64,000 nucleotides of DNA, taken from Gordonia sediminis. GTDB taxonomy: Bacteria > Actinomycetota > Actinomycetes > Mycobacteriales > Mycobacteriaceae. A program made the translations under genes and the position numbers. The notes below the pieces were generated by a model, which was not told where the DNA came from, did no database searches, and was given only the letters and a program-made list of their open reading frames with translations. The DNA is taken from NCBI GenBank assembly GCA_004193205.1, contig RZUM01000010.1:124001-188000 (forward strand), read 5' to 3'. Of the stretch, positions 26,423 through 35,855 are shown piece by piece; within the stretch, counting starts at the first letter, position 1, and the number at the start of each line of letters is the position of its first letter.

Positions 26423-28176
26423 CAGTACTTACGCTCCATCGGCTCGTAACGGGTCTGCACCACGGGCTTGTAGTCCAACTCGATGTCACTCAAGAGGTCG
26501 GTGCCCTTCTTGTAGGCCATCGTGTGGCGCATGAAGTTGACATCGTCCCGGTTCGGGTAGTCCTCCCTCGCGTGCCCGCCGCGCGATTCCTTGCGGTTGA
26601 GGGCGCCGACCACCGTCACCTCCGCCATCTCGAGGAGGAAGCCGAGCTCGATGGCCTCGAGCAGGTCGGAGTTGAACCGCTTGCCCTTGTCGTGGACGCG
26701 GATCTGTGCGTAGCGCTCCTTGAGCGCGTGGACGTCGGTGAGCGCCTGCTTGAGCGTCTCCTCGGTGCGGAACACCGAGGCGTTGTTGTCCATCGTGGCC
26801 TGCAGCGCGGTCCGGATGTCGGCGACCCGCTCGTGGCCGTGCTCGGACAGGATGGTCTCCAGCCAGGCGTCCACCATCGCGGTGGGGGCCTCGGGCATGT
26901 CGGTGAACTCGACGGAGTTGGCGTACTCTGCGGCCGCGATTCCCGCACGCCGGCCGAACACGTTGATGTCGAGCAGCGAATTGGTGCCGAGACGATTGGC
27001 GCCGTGCACCGAAACGCACGCGCACTCGCCGGCCGCATACAGTCCGTGGACGACCTCGGTGTTGTTGCGCAGCACCTGGCCCTCGATGTTGGTGGGGATG
27101 CCGCCCATGACGTAGTGGCAGGTCGGGAAGACCGGCACCCATTCCTTCACCGGATCCACACCCAGGTAGGTGCGGGCGAACTCGGTGATGTCGGGCAACT
27201 TCTCGTTGAGGACGTCCTCGCCGAGGTGGGTCACGTCGATGTAGACGTAGTCCTTGTTCGGTCCGGCGCCACGACCCTCGAGCACCTCGAGCACCATCGA
27301 CCGCGCCACGATGTCGCGGGGTGCGAGGTCCTTGATCGTCGGTGCGTAACGCTCCATGAAGCGTTCGCCGTCGACGTTGCGCAGGATGCCGCCCTCACCG
27401 CGCACGGCCTCCGAGATGAGGATGCCGAGTCCCGCCAGACCCGTTGGGTGGAACTGGTGGAACTCCATGTCCTCCAGTGGCAGGCCCTTGCGGAACACGA
27501 TGCCCATGCCGTCGCCGGTCAGGGTGTGCGCGTTCGACGTGGTCTTGTACATGCGGCCGGAGCCGCCGGTGGCGAAGATGATCGACTTCGCGTGGAAGAC
27601 GTGGATCTCACCGGTCGCCAGCTCGTAGGCGACCACGCCGGTCGCGACCTGCTCGCCGTCGTCGTTGGTCGTGAGGGAGATGTCGAGCGCGTAGTACTCG
27701 TTGAAGAACTCGACGTCGTGCTTGACGCAGTTCTGATACAGCGTCTGCAGGATCATGTGTCCGGTGCGGTCGGCCGCATAGCAGGCACGCCGAACCGGGG
27801 ATTTGCCGTGGTCGCGGGTGTGTCCACCGAAGCGGCGCTGGTCGATCTTGCCTTCCGGGGTCCGGTTGAACGGCAGCCCCATCTTCTCCAGATCGAGGAC
27901 CGCGTCGATGGCCTCTTTCGCCATGATCTCGACCGCGTCCTGGTCGGCAAGATAGTCACCACCCTTGACGGTGTCGAAGGTGTGCCATTCCCAGTTGTCC
28001 TCTTCGACGTTGGCCAACGCGGCGCACATGCCGCCCTGGGCCGCGCCGGTGTGGCTGCGGGTCGGGTAGAGCTTGGTGAGGACAGCCGTGCGGGCGCGGG
28101 GTGCCGACTCGATGGCGGCACGCATGCCGGCACCACCGGCGCCCACGATGACCACGTCGTAACGATGTTCCTGCAT
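26422..28176 (-). CDS. sdhA: succinate dehydrogenase flavoprotein subunit SdhA
   Basis: A 584-residue subunit that oxidises succinate to fumarate in the TCA cycle and respiratory chain. It shows the FAD dinucleotide fold (VVIVGAGGAGMRAA at 9-22), the covalent-flavin histidine in TRSHTGAAQGG near residue 42, the substrate region FGGHTRDHGKSPVRRACYAADRTGH and HGANRLGTNSLLD near 395. Length is that of the bacterial SdhA/FrdA family. It follows sdhD by 15 nt and is coupled to sdhB. Complex II would be on the cytoplasmic face of the membrane. Confidence 0.97.
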   Translation of the reverse strand: MQEHRYDVVIVGAGGAGMRAAIESAPRARTAVLTKLYPTRSHTGAAQGGMCAALANVEEDNWEWHTFDTVKGGDYLADQDAVEIMAKEAIDAVLDLEKMGLPFNRTPEGKIDQRRFGGHTRDHGKSPVRRACYAADRTGHMILQTLYQNCVKHDVEFFNEYYALDISLTTNDDGEQVATGVVAYELATGEIHVFHAKSIIFATGGSGRMYKTTSNAHTLTGDGMGIVFRKGLPLEDMEFHQFHPTGLAGLGILISEAVRGEGGILRNVDGERFMERYAPTIKDLAPRDIVARSMVLEVLEGRGAGPNKDYVYIDVTHLGEDVLNEKLPDITEFARTYLGVDPVKEWVPVFPTCHYVMGGIPTNIEGQVLRNNTEVVHGLYAAGECACVSVHGANRLGTNSLLDINVFGRRAGIAAAEYANSVEFTDMPEAPTAMVDAWLETILSEHGHERVADIRTALQATMDNNASVFRTEETLKQALTDVHALKERYAQIRVHDKGKRFNSDLLEAIELGFLLEMAEVTVVGALNRKESRGGHAREDYPNRDDVNFMRHTMAYKKGTDLLSDIELDYKPVVQTRYEPMERKY

Positions 28177-28191
28177 GGGTTGTAGGGCTCC

Positions 28192-28650
28192 TTAGCTGAC
28201 GCTGCTGGCGTCGAAGGTCAGAAGGGCGTAGGTGCCGAGCACCAGGACCAGGATCATCGACACCCCGAGCAGCACATTGAGCCAGAAGCGGGTGGAGTCC
28301 TTACGCGAGTAGTCGGCGATCACGGTGCGCACCCCGTTGCCGCCGTGCAGCTGGGCCAGCCACAGCATGGTGAGATCCCAGATCTGCCAGAACGGTTCCT
28401 TCCACCGGGCGGCGACGAAGGACGCGTCGATGCGGTGCACGCCGTCGTCCCAGGCGAGCATGATGAACATGTGCCCGATGGTCAGGATGATCAGAGCAAG
28501 GCCCGAGAAGCGCATGAACAGCCAGGCCCACTTCTCGAGGTTGCCGCCCTTGCGCATCCGCGGTGCACGCGGATTGTCCAGGCTGGCGGGACGGTCGTAT
28601 TGGGTGCCGAGGCTCTTGGCGACACCCGGAGCGGCTTGCGATGCAGTCAT
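28192..28650 (-). CDS. sdhD: succinate dehydrogenase membrane anchor SdhD
   Basis: A 152-residue anchor with three hydrophobic segments at about 45-65, 90-105 and 125-145. The likely haem-ligand His is in LTIGHMFIMLAW. LHGGNGVRTVIADY is characteristic of mycobacterial-type SdhD. The ATG has AGGAGG 8 nt upstream. Preceded by sdhC (12 nt) and followed by sdhA. It anchors the SdhAB head and helps form the quinone site. Confidence 0.93.
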   Translation of the reverse strand: MTASQAAPGVAKSLGTQYDRPASLDNPRAPRMRKGGNLEKWAWLFMRFSGLALIILTIGHMFIMLAWDDGVHRIDASFVAARWKEPFWQIWDLTMLWLAQLHGGNGVRTVIADYSRKDSTRFWLNVLLGVSMILVLVLGTYALLTFDASSVS

Positions 28651-28662
28651 CTTCGGTGCCTC

Positions 28663-29070
28663 CTAGAACGAGTGGTCGATGAGGATTGCCAGCAGACGGA
28701 TCGCTGCGGCGCCGAACACGATCAGGAAGAGCACACCGATCGCCCACAGCATCTGGCGCTGGTACTTCGGACCCTTCGACCAGAAGTCGACGAGAATGAT
28801 CCGCACGCCGTTGAAGGCGTGATACAGAACCGCGGCGACGAGCGCGATCTCCATCAGGCCGATGAGCGGCGTCTTGTAGGTCTCGATGACCTCGGAGTAC
28901 TTGTTCGGGTCGACCCGGATCACCGCGGTGTCCAGGACGTGGACGAACAAGAAGAAGAAGATGGTGACACCGGTGATGCGGTGTAACACCCACGACCACA
29001 TCCCAGGGTCGCCTCGATACAAAGAGCGTTTGCGTACCGGCTCCGGTGCCGTTTCGGTCGGGGTGCTCAT
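28663..29070 (-). CDS. sdhC: succinate dehydrogenase cytochrome b556 subunit SdhC
   Basis: A 135-residue membrane anchor, first gene of the sdh operon. The SdhC signature GDPGMWSWVLHRITGVTIF and HVLDTAV lie in the first third, and a haem-ligand His candidate is in LYHAFNGVRIILVDF near residue 84. Three hydrophobic segments are visible. I use the ATG at 29070 (STPTETAPEPVRKR) with GGAGG 11 nt upstream rather than a TTG at 29088. The region above carries a DtxR-like iron box at 29216, sensible for an operon that makes an iron-rich complex. Confidence 0.94.
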   Translation of the reverse strand: MSTPTETAPEPVRKRSLYRGDPGMWSWVLHRITGVTIFFFLFVHVLDTAVIRVDPNKYSEVIETYKTPLIGLMEIALVAAVLYHAFNGVRIILVDFWSKGPKYQRQMLWAIGVLFLIVFGAAAIRLLAILIDHSF

Positions 29071-29215
29071 CAGTGAATTGGCCTCCAACAGCGTCGATGG
29101 ATGTGCCGAGTCGGCATTATGAGGCTCGGCCGTGGACCCATGGAAGAGACTTTAAACCTATGCTGAGGCCCGTAGAAACTTGCCCGAACCGATTTGGGCG
29201 CCAAGTGATCTCGAC

Positions 29216-29234
29216 TTAGGGTTGCCTAACCGAC
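29216..29234. promoter_or_regulatory. DtxR/IdeR-like iron box between sdhC and cdd
   Basis: TTAGGGTTGCCTAACCGAC matches 15 of 19 positions of TWAGGTWAGSCTWACCTWA and contains the symmetric TTAGG-N4-CCTAA. It lies 61 nt above cdd and 146 nt above sdhC, which are divergent. Control of the iron-rich sdh operon is the more plausible use. Confidence 0.55.
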
Positions 29235-29294
29235 TTTGGCAGGGTCAACTGTGACGCATCTTGGTCGCCCGTACCGATTGTGAGGTCAGCGGAC

Positions 29295-29696
29295 GTGGTT
29301 GCCGAGAATGACTGGAAGATGTTGCGGCACAGGGCAAAAGCGATGATCGATCGGGCATATGCGCCGTACTCGGAATTCCCCGTGGGCGCAGCGGGTCTCA
29401 CCGTCGACGGTGAGGTTGTGCTCGGCTGCAATGTGGAAAATGTCTCATATGGGCTCGGGATCTGCGCCGAGGTCGCGCTGATCGCCCATCTGGTGGGTAC
29501 CGGCCGGACGGGTCTCGTCGCGGTCGCGGTGTGTGATCGCAACGGTGCCGTGCTGATGCCGTGTGGCCGGTGCCGCCAGGTCCTCCTCGAGCACGGTGGG
29601 CGCGACCTCCTGATCGACCACGGTCGGGGCCCGGTGTCACTGGGCGAGCTGCTGCCCGATGCATTCGGTCCCGACGATCTGGAGGCCGCCCGATGA
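29295..29696 (+). CDS. cdd: cytidine deaminase
   Basis: A 133-residue homotetrameric zinc enzyme that deaminates cytidine and deoxycytidine to uridine and deoxyuridine. AYAPYSEFPVGAA, GCNVENVSYGLGICAEVALI (zinc Cys plus catalytic Glu) and MPCGRCRQVLLEH (two zinc Cys) are all present. GAGG lies 9 nt before the GTG at 29295, and that start gives the same length as M. tuberculosis Cdd; a GTG at 29280 has no ribosome site. Its stop overlaps the deoA start (ATGA). First of the cdd-deoA-add salvage operon. Confidence 0.94.
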   Translation: MVAENDWKMLRHRAKAMIDRAYAPYSEFPVGAAGLTVDGEVVLGCNVENVSYGLGICAEVALIAHLVGTGRTGLVAVAVCDRNGAVLMPCGRCRQVLLEHGGRDLLIDHGRGPVSLGELLPDAFGPDDLEAAR

Positions 29697-31039
29697 GCGC
29701 TACCGGGCCCACCGACGCCTTGGCGGCCGACGAGGAGATCATCGACACGATTTCGGTGATCACCACCAAACGCGACGGTGGCGAGCTCACCGACGCGCAG
29801 ATCGACTGGGTGATCGACCGCTACAGCCACGGAGGGCCCGTGGCCGACGAACAGATGTCGGCGTTGCTGATGGCAATCTTCCTACGGGGTATGAGTCGCC
29901 GCGAGATCGCGCGGTGGACGGCGGCGATGATCGACAGCGGGCGACGGATGGACTTCTCCGGGTTGTGCCGGGACGGGCGGCCGCTGGTCACCGTCGACAA
30001 GCACTCCACGGGCGGGGTCGGTGACAAGATCACTCTGCCGTTGTCGCCGCTGGTGGCCTCCTTCGGTGTGGCGGTGCCGCAATTGTCGGGTCGGGGGCTC
30101 GGGCATACCGGCGGCACCCTGGACAAACTGGAGTCGATTCCGGGCTGGCGGGCGGATCTGGGCCCGCAGGAGATGGCGCGCCAGCTCGAGCGGGTGGGTG
30201 CGGTGATCTGTGCCGCGGGAGGTGATCTGGCACCCGCGGACCGTCGGCTCTATGCGCTGCGCGACGTCACCGGCACGGTGGAGTCCATTCCGCTGGTGGC
30301 GAGTTCGATCATGAGCAAGAAGATCGCCGAAGGTACGGGCGCCCTGATCCTGGACGTCAAGACGGGGGCCGGCGCGTTCCTGAAGACCCGGGCGCAGAGC
30401 CGGGAGCTGGCCGAGACGATGGTCTGGCTGGGTCACGAGGCCGGTGTCGACACCAGGGCGCTGATCACCGACATGGACTGTCCCCTCGGGTTGACCGCGG
30501 GTAACGCCCTCGAGGTGGCCGAATCGCTGGAGGTCCTCGCCGGCGGGGGGCCCGACGACGTCGTGGAACTGACGTTGGCACTGGCGCGGGAGATGCTCGA
30601 TGCCGCCGGTCTCGTCGACGCCGATCCCACCGCTCACCTGGCGAACGGCGCCGCGATGGACACCTGGCGGGCGATGATCACCGCGCAGGGCGGTGATCCC
30701 GACGCCGCGTTGCCGTCGGCGCGGCACACCGATACCGTCGTCGCCGCCGAGTCCGGGATCGTGTCGCGGGTGGACGCGATGGCGGTGGGTGTCGCGGCCT
30801 GGCGGCTCGGAGCAGGGCGCGCGGTGCCCGGGGAGGCCGTGCAATCCGAGGCCGGGGTGCAGATGCACGCCAAACCCGGCGACCGGGTGCGGGCCGGTGC
30901 GGCACTGTTCACCCTGCACACGCAGACCCCGGAGCGGTTCGCAGGGGCGCGCGCCGCCCTGACAGCTGCGGTGACGATCGGTGAACAAGCGCCGCGACGC
31001 ACGCCGTTGGTGATCGATCGCGTTACCGTCGGTGCATGA
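29693..31039 (+). CDS. deoA: thymidine phosphorylase
   Basis: A 448-residue enzyme that splits thymidine or deoxyuridine with phosphate to base and deoxyribose-1-phosphate. The family signature is [19 protein letters not shown] near residue 135. [36 protein letters not shown] and [10 protein letters not shown] near 205 are also clear. The ATG at 29693 overlaps the cdd stop, and the add start overlaps its own stop. Open frame above 29693 lies inside cdd in another phase. Works with Cdd and Add to recover bases and sugar phosphates. Confidence 0.95.
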   Translation: MSATGPTDALAADEEIIDTISVITTKRDGGELTDAQIDWVIDRYSHGGPVADEQMSALLMAIFLRGMSRREIARWTAAMIDSGRRMDFSGLCRDGRPLVTVDKHSTGGVGDKITLPLSPLVASFGVAVPQLSGRGLGHTGGTLDKLESIPGWRADLGPQEMARQLERVGAVICAAGGDLAPADRRLYALRDVTGTVESIPLVASSIMSKKIAEGTGALILDVKTGAGAFLKTRAQSRELAETMVWLGHEAGVDTRALITDMDCPLGLTAGNALEVAESLEVLAGGGPDDVVELTLALAREMLDAAGLVDADPTAHLANGAAMDTWRAMITAQGGDPDAALPSARHTDTVVAAESGIVSRVDAMAVGVAAWRLGAGRAVPGEAVQSEAGVQMHAKPGDRVRAGAALFTLHTQTPERFAGARAALTAAVTIGEQAPRRTPLVIDRVTVGA

Positions 31040-32172
31040 CCGTCGAACCGACGCCGCCGGCGGGCCGGCCACTCGACCTACCGAACCTGTCCCTGGCCCC
31101 GAAAGTGTTGCTGCACGATCACCTCGACGGTGGGTTGCGGCCGGCCACGGTCCTCGAACTCGCCCACGAGGTCGGGTACACCGAGTTGCCCGCCGACGAC
31201 GCGCAGTCGCTGGCCCACTGGTTCCGCGACGCGGCCGACAGCGGGTCGCTGGAGCGGTATCTGGAGACCTTCGCGCACACCGTGGCGGTGATGCAGACGC
31301 CGTCGTCGCTGGCGCGGGTGGCGCGCGAGTGCGTGGAGGACCTCGCCGCCGACGGGGTGATCTACGCGGAGGTCCGGTATGCGCCCGAGCAACATCTCGA
31401 ACACGGCCTGACTCTCGACGAGGTGGTCGAGGCGGTGCTGGCCGGTTTCGCCGAGGGGGAGGCCGCTGCCGCGGCGACGGGTCGGCCGATCATGGTGCGG
31501 TGCCTGGTGACCGCGATGCGGCATGCGGCGCGCTCGCGGGAGATCGCCGAACTCGCGGTGCGCTACCGCGACGAGGGTGTCGTCGGCTTCGACATCGCCG
31601 GTGCGGAGGCCGGTAACCCGCCGACTCGTCACCTCGACGCGTTCGAGTTCATGCGGGCCAACAACGCGCACTTCACGATTCACGCCGGGGAGGCGTTCGG
31701 CCTGCCGTCTATCCACGAGGCGATCGCGTTCTGCGGCACCGACCGGCTCGGGCACGGGGTGCGGGTCATCGACGACATCGATCTGCCGCCGGGTGCCGAT
31801 CTGGCCGCGGAGTCCTTCGAGGGCGCCGAACTCGGTCAGATCGCGAACATCGTGCGCGACAAACGGATTCCCCTCGAGTTGTGTCCGAGTTCGAATGTGC
31901 AGACGGGTGCGGTCTCCTCGATCGCGGAGCATCCGTTCAATGCGCTGGCGCGGTTGCGATTCCGGGTCACCGTCAATACCGACAACCGTCTGATGAGTGA
32001 CACCACGATGAGCAAGGAGTTCTTCCGGCTCGCCGAGCAGTTCGGTTACGGCTGGACCGATTTCGAACGGTTCACGGTGAACGCGATGAAGTCGGCCTTC
32101 GTCCACTTCGACGAGCGGCTACGGCTCATCGACGATGTCATCAAACCCGGCTACGCGGTTCTGATCGGCTGA
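31036..32172 (+). CDS. add: adenosine deaminase
   Basis: A 378-residue zinc metalloenzyme of the amidohydrolase fold that converts adenosine or deoxyadenosine to inosine or deoxyinosine. The metal pair is HDHLDGG near residue 27, then TIHAGEAFG with His and catalytic Glu near 215, [12 protein letters not shown] near 240 and [10 protein letters not shown] near 318 (many relatives have NTDD or NTDNP). It overlaps deoA by 4 nt and is last in the operon, converging on the Rv3311-like gene. Confidence 0.95.
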   Translation: MTVEPTPPAGRPLDLPNLSLAPKVLLHDHLDGGLRPATVLELAHEVGYTELPADDAQSLAHWFRDAADSGSLERYLETFAHTVAVMQTPSSLARVARECVEDLAADGVIYAEVRYAPEQHLEHGLTLDEVVEAVLAGFAEGEAAAAATGRPIMVRCLVTAMRHAARSREIAELAVRYRDEGVVGFDIAGAEAGNPPTRHLDAFEFMRANNAHFTIHAGEAFGLPSIHEAIAFCGTDRLGHGVRVIDDIDLPPGADLAAESFEGAELGQIANIVRDKRIPLELCPSSNVQTGAVSSIAEHPFNALARLRFRVTVNTDNRLMSDTTMSKEFFRLAEQFGYGWTDFERFTVNAMKSAFVHFDERLRLIDDVIKPGYAVLIG

Positions 32173-32182
32173 GGGCCCGGGC

Positions 32183-33463
32183 TCACGACTTCTTGACGAG
32201 CCGTTCCTCGAAGTCGTGCACCAATGCACGCCATGCCTCGGATTCGTTGTCGAACGGTGGGCTCGGTGCCATCCGCTTCGGGTCGGGGTTGGTGGCATAG
32301 TCGACGAACCAGCCCAGGGGAGTGGTCGATCCCAGTGCCTCGTTCACCGAGTCGTCGTCGGCGTAGTCGGCGGCGTCGGTAAGGAGTTCGACAGCCAGAT
32401 CGAGCTGGTTGCGGTCCATCCGGCGCGGGCCGTCGGCGATGTCGTCGGCGATTCCGGGGAGGACGTAGACGTTGTCGTCGAGGACGTCGAACTCCAGCGA
32501 CCCGTCGGTCGCCGCCACCTGGACGTCGGAGAAGGTGGACAGATCGGCCAGATCGTGGTCGGTCGAATCGGCGAGGAAACGGCTGAGCGCGCGCGGCGAG
32601 GTGAAGACAAAGATCTTCCCGCCCGATCCCAGGAACACCGGGTCGTCACCCAGATAGCAACGCAGCGACAGGTACTCGCCGTCGGCGGTGACGATGCGGA
32701 TGGGATCGATGCCGACGTTCGCCCAGAAGTCGTCGTCGTCGTCGATCTCGTCGATGTCGTCGTCGAGGTCCTCGTCGTCGCCGGAGTCCTCCTCGTCCTC
32801 GGCGTCGCCTTCCTCCACGAGTTCGAGGTCCTCGTCGACGGGCTCGTCCTCGTCCTCGGCCGACGCCGCGGCCTCGAGCTCGGCCTCGGCGGTGGCCACG
32901 GCGGCCTTGTCGACGTCCGGGGTGGTGATCACGGCGTCGATCGCATCGATCACATCGTCCCAGTGCTTGGCGATCAGCCGGCCGATCCGGACCCACAGGT
33001 CCACGCCCTCGCGGCCGGCGAAGTTGCGGGTACCGGTGGTCACCGCACCCAGGATCGGGTTGCCGTTGAAGAACTTGGTCACCACGGTGAGTTCGCAGAC
33101 CTCACCCAGGATGCGGACGATCTCGAGGGCGTCCTCGAGTTCGGCGATGACCTCGGGGGTCGGATCCTCGGCGGCGAGCTCCGGAACGCCGACGAGGTCG
33201 TAGGAGTGGCGGTCGTCGGGCACGAGCTCGTCGGCTTGCAGGCGCACGACGGTGTCCCAGGCGGGATGCTCCACCAGATCGTTCTCGTCGTCGTTGCGGA
33301 CGAACGCCGCGAGCTCCGCGACGCCGGGGAACCCGTAGAGGTCCTCGTCGAGGCCGAGGAAGGCCTCCCACTCGTCGTCGCCCTCGCGCCAGCGCGGCGC
33401 CCAGAGGGTGAAGACGTTTCCGTCGGTGAGTCCGAGCTCGATGGGGACGATGTCTCCGGCCAT
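32183..33463 (-). CDS. conserved acidic protein (Rv3311-like), function unknown
   Basis: A 426-residue protein that matches by position and size an M. tuberculosis conserved gene (Rv3311), sometimes labelled primosomal protein without good evidence. It has no helicase or other recognisable catalytic motif. Two folded-looking halves (about 1-195 and 265-426) flank a strongly acidic stretch at about 205-262 made almost only of Asp and Glu. The ATG at 33463 is preceded by TACGCT at 8 nt, a possible leaderless promoter. It is divergent from upp and converges on add. Confidence 0.7.
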   Translation of the reverse strand: MAGDIVPIELGLTDGNVFTLWAPRWREGDDEWEAFLGLDEDLYGFPGVAELAAFVRNDDENDLVEHPAWDTVVRLQADELVPDDRHSYDLVGVPELAAEDPTPEVIAELEDALEIVRILGEVCELTVVTKFFNGNPILGAVTTGTRNFAGREGVDLWVRIGRLIAKHWDDVIDAIDAVITTPDVDKAAVATAEAELEAAASAEDEDEPVDEDLELVEEGDAEDEEDSGDDEDLDDDIDEIDDDDDFWANVGIDPIRIVTADGEYLSLRCYLGDDPVFLGSGGKIFVFTSPRALSRFLADSTDHDLADLSTFSDVQVAATDGSLEFDVLDDNVYVLPGIADDIADGPRRMDRNQLDLAVELLTDAADYADDDSVNEALGSTTPLGWFVDYATNPDPKRMAPSPPFDNESEAWRALVHDFEERLVKKS

Positions 33464-33654
33464 GAGGTCACAGCGTAGCGATTCCACACGCGCCCGCGGG
33501 TAGCGGCCCCGCGTCGTGTCGGTGAACGCCGCGAGGGACGTCGCGAAGGGCCGTGCGTTCCCGTCACCTGGGCGGAAGATTCTCGGGACGTTGTGTTCGA
33601 GGATTGAGCGGTGCGGGTGTCCACGACGCACCGTTGCCGGGTCTGGTCGCGCAT
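33464..33654. other. divergent intergenic region upstream of upp
   Basis: About 190 bases between the Rv3311-like gene and upp. Apart from the upp -10 element at its end and a possible -10 for the minus gene at 33472-33477, I see no repeats, hairpins or open frame worth calling. Confidence 0.5.
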
Positions 33655-33660
33655 TAGGGT
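33655..33660 (+). promoter_or_regulatory. -10 element (TAGGGT) for a leaderless upp mRNA
   Basis: TAGGGT ends 6 nt before the upp ATG and there is no ribosome site, so transcription should start at the A of the start codon. This is the TANNNT-plus-6/7 pattern of mycobacterial leaderless genes. Confidence 0.6.
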
Positions 33661-33666
33661 TGTGCC

Positions 33667-34290
33667 ATGAAGGTTCAGATCGTCGATCATCCGTTGGCCG
33701 CGGCCCGGTTGACCACCATGCGCGACAAGACCACCGACAATGCGAGGTTTCGCGCGGCGCTGTCCGATCTGACACAGATGCTCGTCTACGAGGCGCTCGC
33801 CGGTGCGCCGACCGCGCCGGTGCCGATCGAGACGCCGTTGTCGCCCTTTGACGGCACCCGCCTGTCCAACCCGCCGCTGCTGGTGCCGGTGCTGCGGGCG
33901 GGGCTGGGCATGGTGGAGCAGGCGCATGCGATGGTGCCGGAGTCGCATGTCGGTTTCGTCGGGGTGGCGCGTGACGAGGACACCGCGCGGCCCGTGCCGT
34001 ACCTCGCATCTCTGCCCGACGATCTGACCGGAATCCCGGTGTTCGTGCTTGATCCCATGCTCGCCACCGGCGGTTCCATGCTGCACACCATCGACCTGCT
34101 CATCGCGCATAAGGCGACCGACATCACCGCGGTGTGCGTGGTGGCCGCGCCCGAGGGTGTCGCCGCGCTCGAGGCCTCCGGCCACCCGGTGCGTCTGGTC
34201 GTCGCGGCGATCGACGAGGGCCTCAACGATGCCGCCTACATCGTGCCGGGCCTCGGTGACGCCGGGGACCGTCAGTTCGGGCCGCGCTGA
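33667..34290 (+). CDS. upp: uracil phosphoribosyltransferase
   Basis: A 207-residue salvage enzyme making UMP from uracil and [23 protein letters not shown] and the PRPP loop [14 protein letters not shown] near residue 130 are diagnostic, as is [15 protein letters not shown] at the C-terminus. Length is normal. It lies near cdd-deoA-add, and the uracil released by DeoA-type reactions is its substrate. Probably leaderless (TAGGGT 6 nt before the ATG). Confidence 0.96.
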   Translation: MKVQIVDHPLAAARLTTMRDKTTDNARFRAALSDLTQMLVYEALAGAPTAPVPIETPLSPFDGTRLSNPPLLVPVLRAGLGMVEQAHAMVPESHVGFVGVARDEDTARPVPYLASLPDDLTGIPVFVLDPMLATGGSMLHTIDLLIAHKATDITAVCVVAAPEGVAALEASGHPVRLVVAAIDEGLNDAAYIVPGLGDAGDRQFGPR

Positions 34291-34619
34291 TCGTGCATCC
34301 GCCGGTCGCTGACCGATACGAGGTCGACGACTCGGGTCCTGCGGGGATCGACGAACATTCCGCGGAACGCGACACCTGCTCCGTGACCGGGAGGGGTTCG
34401 TGTCGCCACCGGTGGTGCCCGCCGGACCGAGATCCGGCGGGCACACGGGGTGCGCCGCTGTTTCACACTGTGGAGTTATCAAGGTACGTGCGTCCCGGGG
34501 GTTCCGGGGTGGTCTGGCGGGTCGGGCCGTGCTGCTGGTCGGTTCTTCTCGGTCAGGCCATGCTGCTGGTTGGTTCTCCTTGTCGTGGCCGGGTGGGGCC
34601 CTGGGTGCAGGGCCTGGGG
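34291..34619. other. gene-free spacer with inverted and tandem repeats
   Basis: No convincing gene in these 329 bases. A perfect 12-bp inverted repeat, GTGCCCGCCGGA (34415-34426) and its complement (34433-34444) with a 6-nt loop, could end the upp transcript but has no T-run. A 31-bp imperfect tandem duplication (34525-34555 and 34556-34586) containing TGCTGCTGG follows. The stretch borders the 13E12 pseudogene and may be old mobile-element debris. Confidence 0.5.
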
Positions 34620-35718
34620 TCAGGCGGCGACCCCGTCCAGGCGCAGGGTGCGCCGGTTGTACGCCGGTATCGGCGTGCGGTTCGGGTCCTGTTCGACCGG
34701 TGGCAGGAGCCAGGGATGGCGGTCGGCGCCCATCACGATGTCCCAGCCGCTGGCGTGGATTTGGGCGTGACACGAGGTGCAGAGTAGGCAGCCGTTGTCC
34801 AGGTCGGTGGGACCCCCGTCAGCCCAATGGGCGATGTGGTGGCAGACGGTATATCCTGCTGCCGCACCGCATTTGACGCAACAGTGGTCGCGGACGATCA
34901 ACGCCCTGCGTTGATGATGGGTGAACAGGCGTTGCGGGTGTCCCATGTCCAACGGCACCTTCTCGCCGTCGACGATGATCGCGGTGACCGTGGCGTCGCA
35001 GGACAGGGTTTTCGCCAGGGTCTGCGAGATCGGACCCAACCACTGCAGGGCGGCGGCATCGTCGGAGCCGTCGGGTTCGGGGCGTTACCGGCGAGGGATT
35101 CGATCGCCGACACCAGTTTCTCCCCGGTCACGATGTCCAGGTTCGCCTGTATCTCCAACCGGCCGTCGTCGGTGGGCTTGGTGGTCCACTCGTTGATGGT
35201 CCGGTCCTCCCCGGCCGGCACCCCACCCTGGTCGTCGGCGACCTGATTGCCGAGGGTGCGGGCGGTGTCGAGCACCTCGCGGGGGGTGGCCCCGGCAAAC
35301 GCTTGGGCGATCAGGGCGAGCTTGTGTTCGATGCGTGAGACCTCGCTCAACGGTTCCGGGGACCGCTTCTCGATACGCCCCATGCCGCGCACGAGGGCGT
35401 CGACGTGTTCCCCAGAAAAGACCCCATCCCCGCTGTAGGCGGCCACCCGTTCCAGGGTGGACAGGGCGGCCGCGATCCCCAGCCACCGATCCGCCACCGT
35501 GGGTGGTGCCCCCATCTCGATCAACAACGCCCGGGTTTGCCGCCGGTCTGCCGGGCCACCCCCAACCGGTCGAGGGCGCCGGCGTGCACGGCCAACTGAT
35601 GGTCGACCACGTTACGCAGGCCCATCAGCATCTTGGTGGTGTCGAACACCTCGCGGCCGGTGGCGTCGGCGGTGATGGTCAGGTCACGGACGGTGGGGAG
35701 CAGGGTGTCGAGTGGCAT
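34620..35718 (-). pseudogene. 13E12-repeat (DUF222/HNH endonuclease) protein, two frameshifts
   Basis: Three successive minus-strand fragments make one DUF222-HNH protein of the 13E12 repeat family. The N-terminal part starts at ATG 35718 (MPLDTLLPTVRDL). The middle DUF222 part includes IEKRSPEPLSEVSRIEHKLA. The C-terminal part has the HNH site CCVKCGAAAGYTVCHHIAHW then DLDNGCLLCTSCHAQIH. Single-base deletions near 35543 and 35073 break the frame; adding one base at each restores a continuous homologous reading. Such proteins are repetitive and mobile in mycobacteria and their relatives. An exact LexA box stands 14 nt before the start. Sequencing error at two sites is possible. Confidence 0.85.
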
Positions 35719-35731
35719 GCCCCAAGAGTAG

Positions 35732-35747
35732 TCGAACTGGTGTTCGA
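35732..35747 (-). promoter_or_regulatory. LexA (SOS) box upstream of the 13E12 pseudogene
   Basis: TCGAACTGGTGTTCGA is an exact TCGAAC-N4-GTTCGA SOS box, the second in the window. It ends 13 nt before the ATG at 35718, nearly the same geometry as at dnaE2. LexA boxes are known ahead of some REP13E12 copies in M. tuberculosis. Confidence 0.9.
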
Positions 35748-35855
35748 ACACAATGGGTAAATCGAAGCAATTTCACTGTGCGGCAGAGGTTTTCACCAAA
35801 CCAATTGGGCTCGAACGACCATCATATCGCGTGCACACGACAGGTATTTGGTGGG

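Noticed and set aside
32183-33463. Primosomal (PriA-like) function
   Set aside because: No helicase motifs or zinc-binding cysteines; the label seems to be inherited.
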